Shown one piece after another: positions 46,501 to 54,354 of a stretch of 64,000 bases of DNA. The stretch comes from Paraburkholderia sp. D15 (GTDB taxonomy: Bacteria > Pseudomonadota > Gammaproteobacteria > Burkholderiales > Burkholderiaceae): assembly GCF_029910215.1 (NCBI RefSeq), contig NZ_CP110396.1, forward strand, positions 496,001 through 560,000, in the 5' to 3' direction. The first letter of the stretch is position 1; every line of letters starts with the position of its first letter. Below the pieces are notes generated by a model. The model ran no database searches. It was not told where the DNA came from and worked only from the letters and a program-made list of their open reading frames with translations. A program made the translations under genes and the position numbers.

Positions 46501-48377
46501 CGGGACAGGGGGCGGCGCCGGGGGCTTATCAGCAGCAAGCGCCGCAGCAGGCACAGGTGCCGCAGCAGCCGCAGCAGCCGTATAACGCGGGGTATGCGCA
46601 GCCGCAGTCCGGTTACGCGCAGCCGCAGCAGCCGTATAACGGCGGCTATGCGCAGCAGCAGCCGTATCCGCAGCAGGCGCCGGACGGCTACGCCGCCACG
46701 CCCTGGCCGATGTCGCCGGCTGCGCGCGAAGCGCAGGCCAACGGCGGATCGATGCAGACGCAACCGTATGCGCCGTACGGTTCGACGGCAAAACGCACCA
46801 CGACTAAAAAGCAGACCACCGCGAAGAACAAACGCGCTTCGACGACATACGCCCAGGCGCCCTACGGGCAACAGCAAGGTTATCCGCAGCAGCAGGGTTA
46901 TTACGCCCAGCAGCCGTATCCGCAGCAACAACAGGGTTACGCGCAACAGCCGTATCAACCGTACCCGCCGCAGCAGCAAGGCTACGGGCAGCCGTACCAG
47001 CCGCAACCGCCGCAGGCCTATCCGAATCAGGGCTACTACGGGCAGCAGCAGCCGTACATTCCGCAGCCGCCGACCGGTTATGCGCAGGCGTACTACCCGC
47101 AGCAAGGCGCCGCGGACGGCAGCAACTACGCGCCGTCGAACGTGGCGAACACGCAGACGCTCGGCGTCGCGGAAGAACTCGCGCAGGTCAATCGCGAGCA
47201 GTCGAGCAGCGTGTCCGGCGGGATCGTGTTCCGCAACCGCTCCGGCGAGGACGGCCTGTCCACTCTCACCGACATCGAAGCGCCGGTGCAGGGACGCATC
47301 AAGGCGGGCAACGGCCACATCGTCGTGACGGCCACGCCCGTCACGCTCGACGCGGGTACGGCGGCCGGCAGCACGTCGACGCTCGCGCGCTTCGGCGCGG
47401 GTCTGTCGAACAACACGTCGGCCACCGCGGCGATCGCCGGCAGCAATACGTACGGCAGCCAGACCGCGAGCGGCGTGGGCCTGTCGCTCGGCTACGAGAA
47501 CCGCAGCGTCAGCGCCGACGTCGGCGTGACGCCGCTCGGCTTCCCGCAGAAGAACATCGTCGGCGGCGCGCAGTACAACGGCGCGATCACCGACAAGGTC
47601 ACCTACTCGCTCGCGATCGCGCGCCGTGCGGTGACCGACAGTCTGCTGTCGTACGCGGGTGCACGCGATGCGGGCTCGGGCCTCGAATGGGGCGGCGTCA
47701 CGTCGAACGGCGGCCTCGCGAGCCTCGCGTGGGACGACGGCACGAGCGGGCTGTATGTGAACGCGTCGTTCCAGCACTACATGGGCCAGAACGTCCAGAG
47801 CAACAACTCGTACAAGGGCGGCGGCGGCGTTTATACGCGTCTGTTGAAGGACGCCGATCAAACGCTCACGGTCGGCGTGAACACGACGCTGATGACGTAC
47901 AACAACAACCTGTCGTACTTCACGTACGGGCAAGGCGGTTACTTCAGTCCGCAGCAGTACATGATCCTGAACCTGCCGGTCGAATGGATGGGCCGCAACG
48001 GCGCGTTTACTTACGACGTGAAGGGTTCGATCGGCGTGCAGCACTATCGTGAAGATGCATCGAACTACTTCCCGCAGAACCCGGATATGCAACGAAATGC
48101 GGCGGGATTCGCGCAACTGGTCGGCTCGACCGTGGACAGCGGCGCGGTTTATCCTGGCCAGAGCAAGACCGGCGTGTCGTATTCGTTGAGCGCCGTCGGC
48201 GAGTATCAACTCGCGCCGCAACTGGCGTTCGGCGCGACCGCGTCGCTCGGCAATGCGTATGAATACCGCGAGTGGCTTGCGGCGATTTACGTGCGTTATA
48301 GCTTCAGCAAGCAGACCGGCTTGCAGCCGTTCCCGCCGACGCCGCTGACTTCGCCTTATCTGTCGTTGTCGAATTGA
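43578..48377 (+). CDS. bcsC: cellulose export protein BcsC with a long P/Q/Y-rich linker
   Basis: A 1599-residue protein. The signal peptide (ending DALAQA) is followed by many TPR repeats over about residues 35-850. About residues 900-1185 form a low-complexity Pro/Gln/Tyr/Gly-rich stretch with runs such as QQQGYPQQQGYYAQQPYPQ and a Lys-rich patch (KRTTTKKQTTAKNKR) near 1071. The C-terminal BcsC outer-membrane beta-barrel starts near 1190 and ends TSPYLSLSN. The TPR part crosses the periplasm and the barrel exports cellulose. Enterobacterial BcsC is several hundred residues shorter; most of the extra length is the linker. Confidence 0.93.
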   Translation: MRLSALALSLRYALSVTAVCYVAMAAPDALAQAPKDPLSVLIDQGKYWQSHQRGDLAEQAWLKVLRLDPKQPDALYGMGMVLADRKDGAGAQQYLARLKAVAPSYPNLDELGRRLGESSLRDQTVNDARRLAQSGQSASAVQEYQRALAGKPATPELQLEYYQALSATPQGWDQARRGLEQLARDNPDDPRYALAYAQHLTYRDVTRRDGIARLQKLATDNTVGASAKKSWRQALLWLDARPSDSALYESYLQSAGDDAAVKARFDSMVQQDKAARERAQENAATDARGRTIADGFAALDKDDVATARAKFSAVLATSPNDADALGGMGVAALKQEHFAEARNYLERASRSGNPARWKTALDSATYWTYTSDAIGARSNGEFAKAKSLFERAIAMNPSDVTAQVLLGEMLLANGDPSGAEQAYRMALRRQADNPDAVRGLVGALAAQGRGDEALQFANQLNAEQQTKAGGINRLRGEAQAAQARAAEARGDLGSARSLFEDALLNTPDDPWLRLDLARIYVRQGAVANARSMMDGLLAAHPDMTDALYASALLSAETQDWSAGLAQLERIPAAQRTDAMTTLQHRLWVHQQADLATRMARAGQNPQALATLHAAEPVAGNSPELIGVIAAAYQQAGDPNRALGLVRSAMNAAPGNTDLLLQYAGILSATHQEAELGSVMRRLAAMPLTPQQRTDFGNLNLGIVIKQCDTVRQRGDLASAYDVIAPWLAAMPDNPDLQAALGRLYTSAGDDRNALASYRVALQRKPDDLDLVQAAIPAAVGAKQFSYAETLANQALRAAPGDPAVLATVGRMYRAEGKLSLAQTYLQRSLVAANTPLMANAPRTPASNVPRGWEVAMRRIGATPLPGTNPFEGKTATVTPSDADAAALAGGNYSAARAALPYSQSSLPTQTVPNYPPPTQPAPYVAPYSAPAQPYAPNAAPATLPYNAPRPAVNSGGYGQDTYGSSQSGAPLQPYPGQGAAPGAYQQQAPQQAQVPQQPQQPYNAGYAQPQSGYAQPQQPYNGGYAQQQPYPQQAPDGYAATPWPMSPAAREAQANGGSMQTQPYAPYGSTAKRTTTKKQTTAKNKRASTTYAQAPYGQQQGYPQQQGYYAQQPYPQQQQGYAQQPYQPYPPQQQGYGQPYQPQPPQAYPNQGYYGQQQPYIPQPPTGYAQAYYPQQGAADGSNYAPSNVANTQTLGVAEELAQVNREQSSSVSGGIVFRNRSGEDGLSTLTDIEAPVQGRIKAGNGHIVVTATPVTLDAGTAAGSTSTLARFGAGLSNNTSATAAIAGSNTYGSQTASGVGLSLGYENRSVSADVGVTPLGFPQKNIVGGAQYNGAITDKVTYSLAIARRAVTDSLLSYAGARDAGSGLEWGGVTSNGGLASLAWDDGTSGLYVNASFQHYMGQNVQSNNSYKGGGGVYTRLLKDADQTLTVGVNTTLMTYNNNLSYFTYGQGGYFSPQQYMILNLPVEWMGRNGAFTYDVKGSIGVQHYREDASNYFPQNPDMQRNAAGFAQLVGSTVDSGAVYPGQSKTGVSYSLSAVGEYQLAPQLAFGATASLGNAYEYREWLAAIYVRYSFSKQTGLQPFPPTPLTSPYLSLSN

Positions 48378-48473
48378 TGGTGCGGGCGGGTGAAGGGTGA
48401 GCGTTAAGGATAAGGACTGAAGACTGCAGGCTGACGCGAGGTTTCGCGCCTCGTGGTTTTCGGGTGGTACGCG

Positions 48474-48531
48474 GCGGCGGTGTGAGTGGTTTTTCACACC
48501 GCCGCCGTTGCGTTTACGGCGGTCTTTTTTT
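48474..48531 (+). terminator. strong terminator after the bcs operon
   Basis: Two overlapping stem-loops. GCGGCGGTGTGA / TCACACCGCCGC (48474-48505) is a perfect 12-bp stem. CCGCCGT / ACGGCGG (48502-48522) follows, ending in a run of seven T. The two stems share bases, so only one can form at a time. It lies before the stop of the convergent DUF2252 gene. Confidence 0.85.
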
Positions 48532-48552
48532 CTGACCGCCTGGTTTCGTCGT

Positions 48553-49785
48553 TCAGGTATCCCGGCGTTCGGTCGCGTAACGCCGGCAATGTTCCAGATA
48601 GCCGGCCGAGTGACTGCTCACCAGTTCGACGATGCTTTTCCAGAGCCAGCCGGGCGCATCCAGGGTCTTCGAGCGATTGCGCCGCAGTTCGGTCAGCCAG
48701 GCTTTGCGTTCGACGCTATCCATCTGCCGCGCGTGCGCGTTACCCACTACCAGCGCGAGAAAGCGTGCCGCCTTCATCGCTTCGTCGCGGGTCAGCTGTT
48801 CGATGGTCAGCTTCATGTCCTGCGGCAGCAACTCGCGAATCACCACCGCGCGGTCCTGCAGACGCGCCGCCCGCATCCGTTCGCCCAGCGATGGCGACAG
48901 ATGCCGCGCGCCCTCCACCACCCGCTCGGCGTTATCGCGCGGCATCCGCACGCCGGGATAGCGCGGCGCCGCGGCCTGCGCCGCTTCCTTGATGTCGATC
49001 AGGCAGAGGTCGTCGCCCTCCATCGCGGCGCCGTCGATGTCGAGCAGCACCGCGTAACGCAAGCGTCCCAGCGAGCTGCAGCCTTTGACCCAATATGCGG
49101 CGTCGAGGACGTCGACGTCGGCATCGTCGCCCGCGCCGCGCAGCATGGTCGCAAGCCGTACCAGCGAGCCTTTCTCGAACAGCTTGCCGATCTCGCGCCG
49201 CTCGCTCTTGCCCAGCGGCCAGAAGCGCGCGCCGAGCGGGATGCTCGGTTCGATGTCTTCGATCCGCTCCTCCGCCAGATGACGCCATGAGCGGCGCACC
49301 GCCTCCTTCATCACCACGCGCACCGCCTCGGGTTTTTCCGCGTGGATGTCGGCGTCGCCGGCGGCTTCGTCGAACGCGCGCTCGTAGCCGTCCGCGAGCG
49401 CTTCCATCATGCGCACCGTCGTTACGCCGGGCAGATCGGAGCCGCGTGCAGCCGTCGCCAGCGAGAGGCCAAGGCGGATCAGATCGTGCGCCGGGTTGCC
49501 GATCACGGTCTGATCGAGATCGCGAATCTGGATTTCGACGCGACCTTGCGCATCGGCGACCGGGCCGAGATTGCCGGTGTGGCAATCGCCGCAGATCCAG
49601 ATCGCGGGGCCCTCCGGCAAGGTGTGACTCTCCATGCCGTCGAGCCATTCGTAGAACTTGCCGGTGTTGCCGCGTACGTAGGCGTGCGCCGAGCGCGCCA
49701 TGCGTGCGTTGCGGCGCGTGATGAGCAGCGCCTGGCGGGCGTCGGGTTTCGGGAGTTTGCTGCGTGGGGATGTTTTCTTCGGCAT
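48553..49785 (-). CDS. DUF2252 family protein (kinase-like fold)
   Basis: A 410-residue cytoplasmic protein. WICGDCHTGNLGPV near residue 65-78 and QIRDLDQTVIGNPAHDLIRL near residue 87-105 resemble the catalytic GDxHxxN and DxD motifs of phosphotransferase-like kinases, and match the DUF2252 pattern. Late in the sequence are REL, then LVVGNAHARQMDS. Function is unknown. The N-terminus is basic (KKTSPRSKLPKPDARQAL). It has no operon partner in this window. Confidence 0.85.
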   Translation of the reverse strand: MPKKTSPRSKLPKPDARQALLITRRNARMARSAHAYVRGNTGKFYEWLDGMESHTLPEGPAIWICGDCHTGNLGPVADAQGRVEIQIRDLDQTVIGNPAHDLIRLGLSLATAARGSDLPGVTTVRMMEALADGYERAFDEAAGDADIHAEKPEAVRVVMKEAVRRSWRHLAEERIEDIEPSIPLGARFWPLGKSERREIGKLFEKGSLVRLATMLRGAGDDADVDVLDAAYWVKGCSSLGRLRYAVLLDIDGAAMEGDDLCLIDIKEAAQAAAPRYPGVRMPRDNAERVVEGARHLSPSLGERMRAARLQDRAVVIRELLPQDMKLTIEQLTRDEAMKAARFLALVVGNAHARQMDSVERKAWLTELRRNRSKTLDAPGWLWKSIVELVSSHSAGYLEHCRRYATERRDT

Positions 49786-50124
49786 CTTCGGGTCCGCTTT
49801 TTATTGGTGTTCGAGGTGTGCGTGTTGGGTGTGCGTTGGTGTTTGTCTGTTCTGCGTTTGGTGTGTCTGCTCTGCGCTTTTTTTCGCTTGTTCTGCCTCA
49901 GCTTGCGCCCGGCGGCGTGGGCGGGCAAGTGTCCGGAGCAGGAAATGGGCCCGAGGCTTTCGTTTTCAGTTCAGCAGTGCGACGGGCGCTATTGAGCGCT
50001 TGAAACGACGGGCGCGATGAGCGAGCGCGATGGGTGACCGCGATGCCGACGTCACAACGTTGTGACCTACAATGATTCGACCCGCCCGGTCGGTGCGCAC
50101 GCTTTGACACTCGGGACTTCGATC
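49786..50124. promoter_or_regulatory. 339-bp spacer with strand-skewed G/T tract and a palindromic operator
   Basis: No gene is evident. The first half (49795-49915) is markedly G/T-rich on the plus strand with few A residues, a base bias unlike its neighbours. The second half holds a perfect 16-bp palindrome at 50051-50066 next to a TACAAT -10 element, upstream of the DUF72 gene. Confidence 0.45.
50051..50066. promoter_or_regulatory. perfect 16-bp palindrome upstream of DUF72 gene
   Basis: GTCACAAC-GTTGTGAC is fully self-complementary and directly abuts a TACAAT -10 hexamer (50068-50073), 58 bp ahead of the ATG. Its place argues for a repressor operator. The inward TGTGAC halves resemble GntR-type sites more than CRP (TGTGA-N6-TCACA has the opposite arm order). 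The regulator is not known. Confidence 0.6.
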
Positions 50125-51039
50125 ATGGACATCCTCTGCGGCACCGCCGGTTGGACCGATAAGACGCTGATCGCCTGCAAGCGCTTCTACCCGCGCGGCA
50201 GTAATAGCGCCGAAGCGCGTCTGCGGTTTTACGCGTCGCAATTCCCGCTGGTCGAAGTCGATTCCGCTTATTACGCGATGCCTTCGGCCAGCAACGCGCA
50301 GTTGTGGACCGAGCGCACGCCTGATGGATTCACGTTCAATTTCAAGGCGTTCCGGTTGTTCACCGGACACCAGACCTCGCCGGATGCGCTACCCAAGGAC
50401 ATTGCGATGGCGTTGCCCGCGGGTATCGTCGGCCCCCGCAAAAAGAACGTGTACTACCGCGATCTGCCCGCCGATATCCTCGATGAATTGTGGCGCCGCT
50501 ATCGCGAAGCGCTTGAACCGTTGCGCTTGAGTGGCCGGCTCGGCGCGGTGCTGTTTCAGTTCGCGCCGTGGATTACGCGCGCGCCAGAGGGTGTTGCGCT
50601 TGTCGATGAATGCAGAAGCCGTATGGCGGGCTATCTGATCGCTGCGGAGTTTCGCAATCAGTCATGGTTCGATGCGGAGCATGTGGCATGGTCGCTGGAA
50701 TTTCTGCGTGAACGCGGCATCGTGCATGTGATCGTCGATGCGCCGCCGGATGTGACGAATCGCGTGCATACGGTGTGGGAAGTGACGCATCCTGAGTTGG
50801 CGATGGTGCGATTGCATGGACGCAATACGCAAACGTGGAGCGCGACGGGCGCAGCGAGCGCGGCGGATCGGTTTGATTACGATTACAGCGAGGAGGAGTT
50901 GCGTGAGCTTGCGGAGCCGATTCGGGCGATTGCGACGAAGGCCGGAAGGACACATGTGATTTTTAATAACTGCTTTGAGGATCAGGGACAGAGGAATGCG
51001 AGAGTGTTGGGGGGGATTTTGGGGGTGCTACGGGGTTGA
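50125..51039 (+). CDS. DUF72 family protein (TIM-barrel-like, YecE type)
   Basis: A 304-residue protein with the DUF72 signature: ILCGTAGWTDKTLI at the N-terminus, RLRFYASQFPLVEVDSAYYAMPS, FTFNFKAFRLFTGHQ, LGAVLFQFAPWI, EFRNQSWF and FNNCFEDQGQRNA at the C-terminus. The fold is a TIM barrel; the function is unknown. ATG 50125 is chosen over an in-frame ATG at 50062 that would lie in the palindromic operator. Confidence 0.88.
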   Translation: MDILCGTAGWTDKTLIACKRFYPRGSNSAEARLRFYASQFPLVEVDSAYYAMPSASNAQLWTERTPDGFTFNFKAFRLFTGHQTSPDALPKDIAMALPAGIVGPRKKNVYYRDLPADILDELWRRYREALEPLRLSGRLGAVLFQFAPWITRAPEGVALVDECRSRMAGYLIAAEFRNQSWFDAEHVAWSLEFLRERGIVHVIVDAPPDVTNRVHTVWEVTHPELAMVRLHGRNTQTWSATGAASAADRFDYDYSEEELRELAEPIRAIATKAGRTHVIFNNCFEDQGQRNARVLGGILGVLRG

Positions 51040-51173
51040 GCGTGGATCGCGCGACTGTCGGCCACCTTGAGACATTCGGCCTGGTCGCCGCTGCAAAGAC
51101 ATAGATGTTCCGATATAGAATTTCGAATGCTTTCCGAAATCATTTTTCAACGTCCGAACGCTCGTTGCCGCGA

Positions 51174-51692
51174 ATGACACCAGACTACAAATCGAAAAAA
51201 ATGAGCCGGCTCCCGCTCGCGATGATTGCTTTCGGATTGCTGATATTGATGTTATTCGTCCTGTTGCCGGACTCACCGATCCGGCTGTCTGGAATATGCA
51301 AGGTGGGCGAAGATGGGAGCGTTGTACCAACGAAGGTTGCTGAAGGGCTCCTGTCTGGCGCCGATGGTATGTACTCTGTCGAGGAATCCGGCAACAACGT
51401 CGTACTTCTGTCTGGCTGTGTGGGCAAAGGGGTCTGCGGTCCTTTTGAGAGCGGCTTATTCGTCGGCCATGAAGGCTCGCCAGTGCGGGCGGAATTCTGT
51501 GGAAAACATGCGGTACGGTTATTAATTTCCGGTGTGGAAGTGTTTCGGTTGACGCAGGCTGGGCTTGACGAGCGGGCCGGAGAAGTTCAGGAAAGGATCA
51601 AATGGGTTTACTGTGCTGGGGTTCTGTGGTGTTGTTTTTGGTTAGTTTTGCAGGTGATTGCGGTGAGTAGAGCGAGAAGTGAAAGTAAGTAG
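51174..51692 (+). CDS. hypothetical two-span membrane protein
   Basis: Read from ATG 51174 it encodes 172 residues. A hydrophobic segment (LPLAMIAFGLLILMLFVLL, about residues 12-30) is followed by a cysteine-bearing extracytoplasmic domain (SGICKVGEDGS, LLSGCVGKGVCGPFESG, RAEFCGKHAV) and a second hydrophobic segment near the C-terminus (WVYCAGVLWCCFWLVLQVIA). The paired cysteines suggest disulphides. There is no clear Shine-Dalgarno for this ATG or for an in-frame ATG at 51105. Codon use is less GC-rich than in the flanking genes, suggesting acquired DNA. No family was recognised. Confidence 0.5.
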   Translation: MTPDYKSKKMSRLPLAMIAFGLLILMLFVLLPDSPIRLSGICKVGEDGSVVPTKVAEGLLSGADGMYSVEESGNNVVLLSGCVGKGVCGPFESGLFVGHEGSPVRAEFCGKHAVRLLISGVEVFRLTQAGLDERAGEVQERIKWVYCAGVLWCCFWLVLQVIAVSRARSESK

Positions 51693-51829
51693 TGTGCGGT
51701 TGCAAAGGCTGTTCTGCACAAGTCGATAAGTTGCTTGATTGAACATCTACTTACTAGAAATGTGAAATTTCGTATCCGGGTCGATACTCGCTGCGATCAG
51801 CGATCGATTGAGGTCAGCGTCCGACCGGG

Positions 51830-51879
51830 TTCGGCCACGAGCGGCCGCTCGACAATGAGCCGTAGATCGTTAACGATCC
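51830..51879. repeat. 50-bp diverged duplication, copy 1
   Basis: It aligns without gaps to 52483-52532 with 38 of 50 identical bases, including the shared cores TTCGGCCA and GTAGATCGT. It lies upstream of the orphan gene at 51938; copy 2 lies downstream. Confidence 0.6.
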
Positions 51880-51937
51880 ATCAGGCAGCGCTGGCTACGA
51901 TTGGAAAACAACCAGTATTTTCTGACATCATTTACTA

Positions 51938-52372
51938 ATGGCAGACAGGTTTGCACTTGTTCGCGCAACCTTAGACGAGGTTGCAACACTGAGGACCGCA
52001 GGCTTTCGAGGTGACGAAGAAAATGTTCGTCACCTGCTTGGTGCGTACGGAGAAACCAGCGATTTGGCGGAATTGCTTTGGTCCGACCTGCCGGAGAATT
52101 ATTGCCTGCAGGATATTGCCGACCTGTTAAACCTATGGGCGTGGCGAACAAACGACAATGGCAAGCGCATCATGTGCACCCTGGAAAAGTGGGTTAGTGA
52201 TTGCTCGGATTTGAATAAGGTTTGGGTCGCACTGCATCAGGATGCCTGCCCATTCACCGAGCATTCGAGCCGCATTGAGCATCTGCGTAGGGTAATGAGA
52301 GTGTTTCCGTCGTTACGCGTTTCGTGCGAGGCAATGATCGAGCAAAGTCAACGATGGATGCGTAAGGCTTGA
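51938..52372 (+). CDS. orphan hypothetical protein
   Basis: A 144-residue soluble, mostly helical, mildly acidic protein with many Trp and Cys for its size (LAELLWSDLPENYCLQDIAD, then LLNLWAWRTNDNGK). No signal peptide. The size and composition resemble single-domain immunity-type proteins, but no family is recognised. No Shine-Dalgarno is visible ahead of the ATG, so expression or start is uncertain. It is bracketed by the two halves of the 50-bp duplication. Confidence 0.45.
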   Translation: MADRFALVRATLDEVATLRTAGFRGDEENVRHLLGAYGETSDLAELLWSDLPENYCLQDIADLLNLWAWRTNDNGKRIMCTLEKWVSDCSDLNKVWVALHQDACPFTEHSSRIEHLRRVMRVFPSLRVSCEAMIEQSQRWMRKA

Positions 52373-52482
52373 ACGGCTGGGATTGGCCGTTTTGGAGAAA
52401 TCTGACGGGCTGTTGTGGGTCGGCTAGGTCTGACGCGCGATGCGCTGGCTAAGAATTCATACGTGTGGGCCATTGGGCACAA

Positions 52483-52532
52483 TTCGGCCAGCAGCGGACC
52501 TTCGACATCGCGCGGTAGATCGTCAACAATCG
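52483..52532. repeat. 50-bp diverged duplication, copy 2
   Basis: It is the partner of 51830-51879 (38 of 50 identical, no gaps). It lies about 75 bp before the next small orphan gene. Confidence 0.6.
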
Positions 52533-52607
52533 AACGGTACCAGGTTCCATGCTGACTTAATCGCAATATCTAATCTCCGAACACATGGAACCTAACCCTG
52601 TTCTTTG

Positions 52608-52928
52608 ATGACCATGTATTACAAATTCAATATGACAGACTACACATCGCCTTCCGCAGTTGTAGCCAACTGCGCTGTCGCTTCTGATGGGGGGTCCCTG
52701 TGGCTTCAGCTCTCAGTGGATGGCGAGGCGAAAGAGTACGGACTGCACCGCTCGACCGCCTCGCGCGGTACCTCGCGCTTCGAGGAAATCAGTGGAGAAT
52801 ATGGTCCTCTCACGAAAGGCGAACTGCGAGACCTGTTGTCTTTGCTAGATGCCATCGTTGAACATCGGACGTGTGTGGGGATAGTCCGCGAATTTGTGAA
52901 GGTGCTGAAAAAATCAGATCTCGTGTGA
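52608..52928 (+). CDS. small orphan hypothetical protein
   Basis: A 106-residue soluble protein. The N-terminal half is beta-rich (GGSLWLQLSVDGEAKEYGLH) and the C-terminal third is helical (TKGELRDLLSLLDAIVEHRTCVGIVREFVKVL). Three in-frame ATGs near the start (52608, 52614 and 52632) leave the exact N-terminus open. It lies in the less GC-rich accessory stretch. Not recognised. Confidence 0.4.
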   Translation: MTMYYKFNMTDYTSPSAVVANCAVASDGGSLWLQLSVDGEAKEYGLHRSTASRGTSRFEEISGEYGPLTKGELRDLLSLLDAIVEHRTCVGIVREFVKVLKKSDLV

Positions 52929-53146
52929 GTTGAGCGAGAAGCGCGTCGGGCGTGGTGCGGCCACGAGGCGACGCCCGCTAGACGGTGACATATGGCTGAA
53001 ACGCGGCGCGTATAGGTCATTCGACCCATTTGACGTCGGCTAGCGCCAATCCATGGTCGAACTCTTCCAGAAAATACATGAGTAGGCGTAGGCAGCGGGG
53101 GCATTGCACTTACAATTTTCGCGCAGCCTCACTACGGGAGAAACGC

Positions 53147-53635
53147 ATGGAGCAGGCTTACGCGGCGATCGGGCGTGCGGTCATTGCGATGCAGATGTTC
53201 GAGGTGGCCTTCGTGTCGATCCACGAGGGCTTCAAGATGATCACTGATCCCGCGTACCTTCAGACGACGGGCGGGATGATCGAAGAGGGGCGGTATAAAA
53301 ACGCTACGGCGAATGTGGTGAAGGCCCTCTCGCAGCACGGGCAGATCGCGGCAGATCTGGAGGACCAACTCAACACCCTGATTGACCGTCGCAACGAACT
53401 CATGCACCGTTGGTTTCTTCGTAACGGCTGGCCCGCGAACGACGACAACGACCCGGCCAGCTATGAGGACGTGATCCGGCTCGCGCAGTGGGTTCGTACC
53501 GAGGCGGATGCGATCACGCGCATGATGGCGAGCTACATGCTGAAATACGCCGCCCCCGACCAGCATGCAAGGAACCCCGAAGCGGTCAACCAGGCCGTCG
53601 CAGAAATGTTCCATCGGGTTCATGTGCAGGGATAG
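53147..53635 (+). CDS. HEPN-like small protein, first of a tandem pair
   Basis: A 162-residue helical protein. Residues 80-90 read DRRNELMHRWF, containing R-N-E-L-M-H, that is the Rx4H catalytic motif of HEPN ribonucleases within a helical context. The early part (AYAAIGRAVIAMQMFEVAFVSIHEG) has the amphipathic helices of the bundle. ATG 53147 is preceded by GGGAG. It lies 6 bp before the next gene, which carries a second Rx4H motif. No nucleotidyltransferase antitoxin partner is adjacent. The HEPN assignment is inference from motif and helicity. Confidence 0.55.
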   Translation: MEQAYAAIGRAVIAMQMFEVAFVSIHEGFKMITDPAYLQTTGGMIEEGRYKNATANVVKALSQHGQIAADLEDQLNTLIDRRNELMHRWFLRNGWPANDDNDPASYEDVIRLAQWVRTEADAITRMMASYMLKYAAPDQHARNPEAVNQAVAEMFHRVHVQG

Positions 53636-53641
53636 AAGAAC

Positions 53642-54217
53642 ATGCTCGTGACAAAAATCGACGCCGCCCGACGGCAACTCGTCACTGCCATTCGCCTTTT
53701 CTTCGATGGCGGCGATCCCGTTTCCGTTTACTCGTTGGCATCGAATGCATGGGAGGTCATCGACGTGCTCTGCACGAGCGCGGGCGTGGAAAGCTTCTCT
53801 ATGCAGGTCCGCGAAAGCCTTCCAGCCGGACACACCCTGAAGTACCACATTAACGAGCCGTGTCGAAACTTCTTCAAGCACGCCGAGCAAGACCCGAACC
53901 CTGATAGCTCGGTCGAACTGCGCGAGGCCAACGTTGTCGCCATCCTGTTTCTGGCAGTGGAGGATTACATACGATTTCGGCAGGGCAGCCCTGTAGAGGC
54001 GCAGGTCTTTCAGCTGTGGTTCATCGCCGTCTTCCCGGAGAAGGTCATTGAAGATGATCCTGTGGCGCAATCAAAACTCGAAAGCGCCAAACTCGCGTTT
54101 CCCAACATCGTCACACTTTCTTCGTCCGACAAGATGGAGATGGGGCGACAGGTACTGGAGGCCTCGCGCAGGGATGCCGGACTCGCGGCAGACCCGAGAA
54201 CCGAGCCAAGCCTCTGA
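53642..54217 (+). CDS. HEPN-like protein, second of a tandem pair
   Basis: A 191-residue helical protein of a widespread unnamed family (TKIDAARRQLVTAIRLFFDGGDPVSVYSLASNAW). Residues 77-84 read CRNFFKHA, which fits R-x4-H as in HEPN domains and is followed by ADPN-type residues, then helices EANVVAILFLAVEDYI and AQVFQLWFIAVFPE. It starts 6 bp after the upstream partner with AGAAG before the ATG. Role unknown; RNA-directed or nucleotide-related activity is a hypothesis. Confidence 0.6.
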   Translation: MLVTKIDAARRQLVTAIRLFFDGGDPVSVYSLASNAWEVIDVLCTSAGVESFSMQVRESLPAGHTLKYHINEPCRNFFKHAEQDPNPDSSVELREANVVAILFLAVEDYIRFRQGSPVEAQVFQLWFIAVFPEKVIEDDPVAQSKLESAKLAFPNIVTLSSSDKMEMGRQVLEASRRDAGLAADPRTEPSL

Positions 54218-54354
54218 CACTCTATTAACCTTAGCGCATTCGGGTTGCTTTATACCATTGCGTGAGAGGGCACGCCTTGCAATCTGCGCGCTCGGTCGTC
54301 GGGCGCTTGCCGGCCACGACGAGTCATTCGACGGGGACGCCGGAATCGTCGACA

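Noticed and set aside
43602-48497. Very long open frame on the minus strand across bcsC
   Set aside because: It is antisense to a gene with TPR and barrel domains, is Arg/Val/Leu-rich as expected for the complement of GC-rich coding sequence, and shows no domain. It is a codon-bias shadow.
50051-50066. CRP binding site
   Set aside because: The arms are in the order TCACA/TGTGA, the reverse of the CRP consensus TGTGA-N6-TCACA, and spacing does not fit.
53017-53109. 30-codon minus-strand reading with a CPRC motif and tail ending ADVKWVE
   Set aside because: It looks protein-like and might be a gene remnant, but it is too short, starts at GTG without a convincing Shine-Dalgarno, and has no recognised family.
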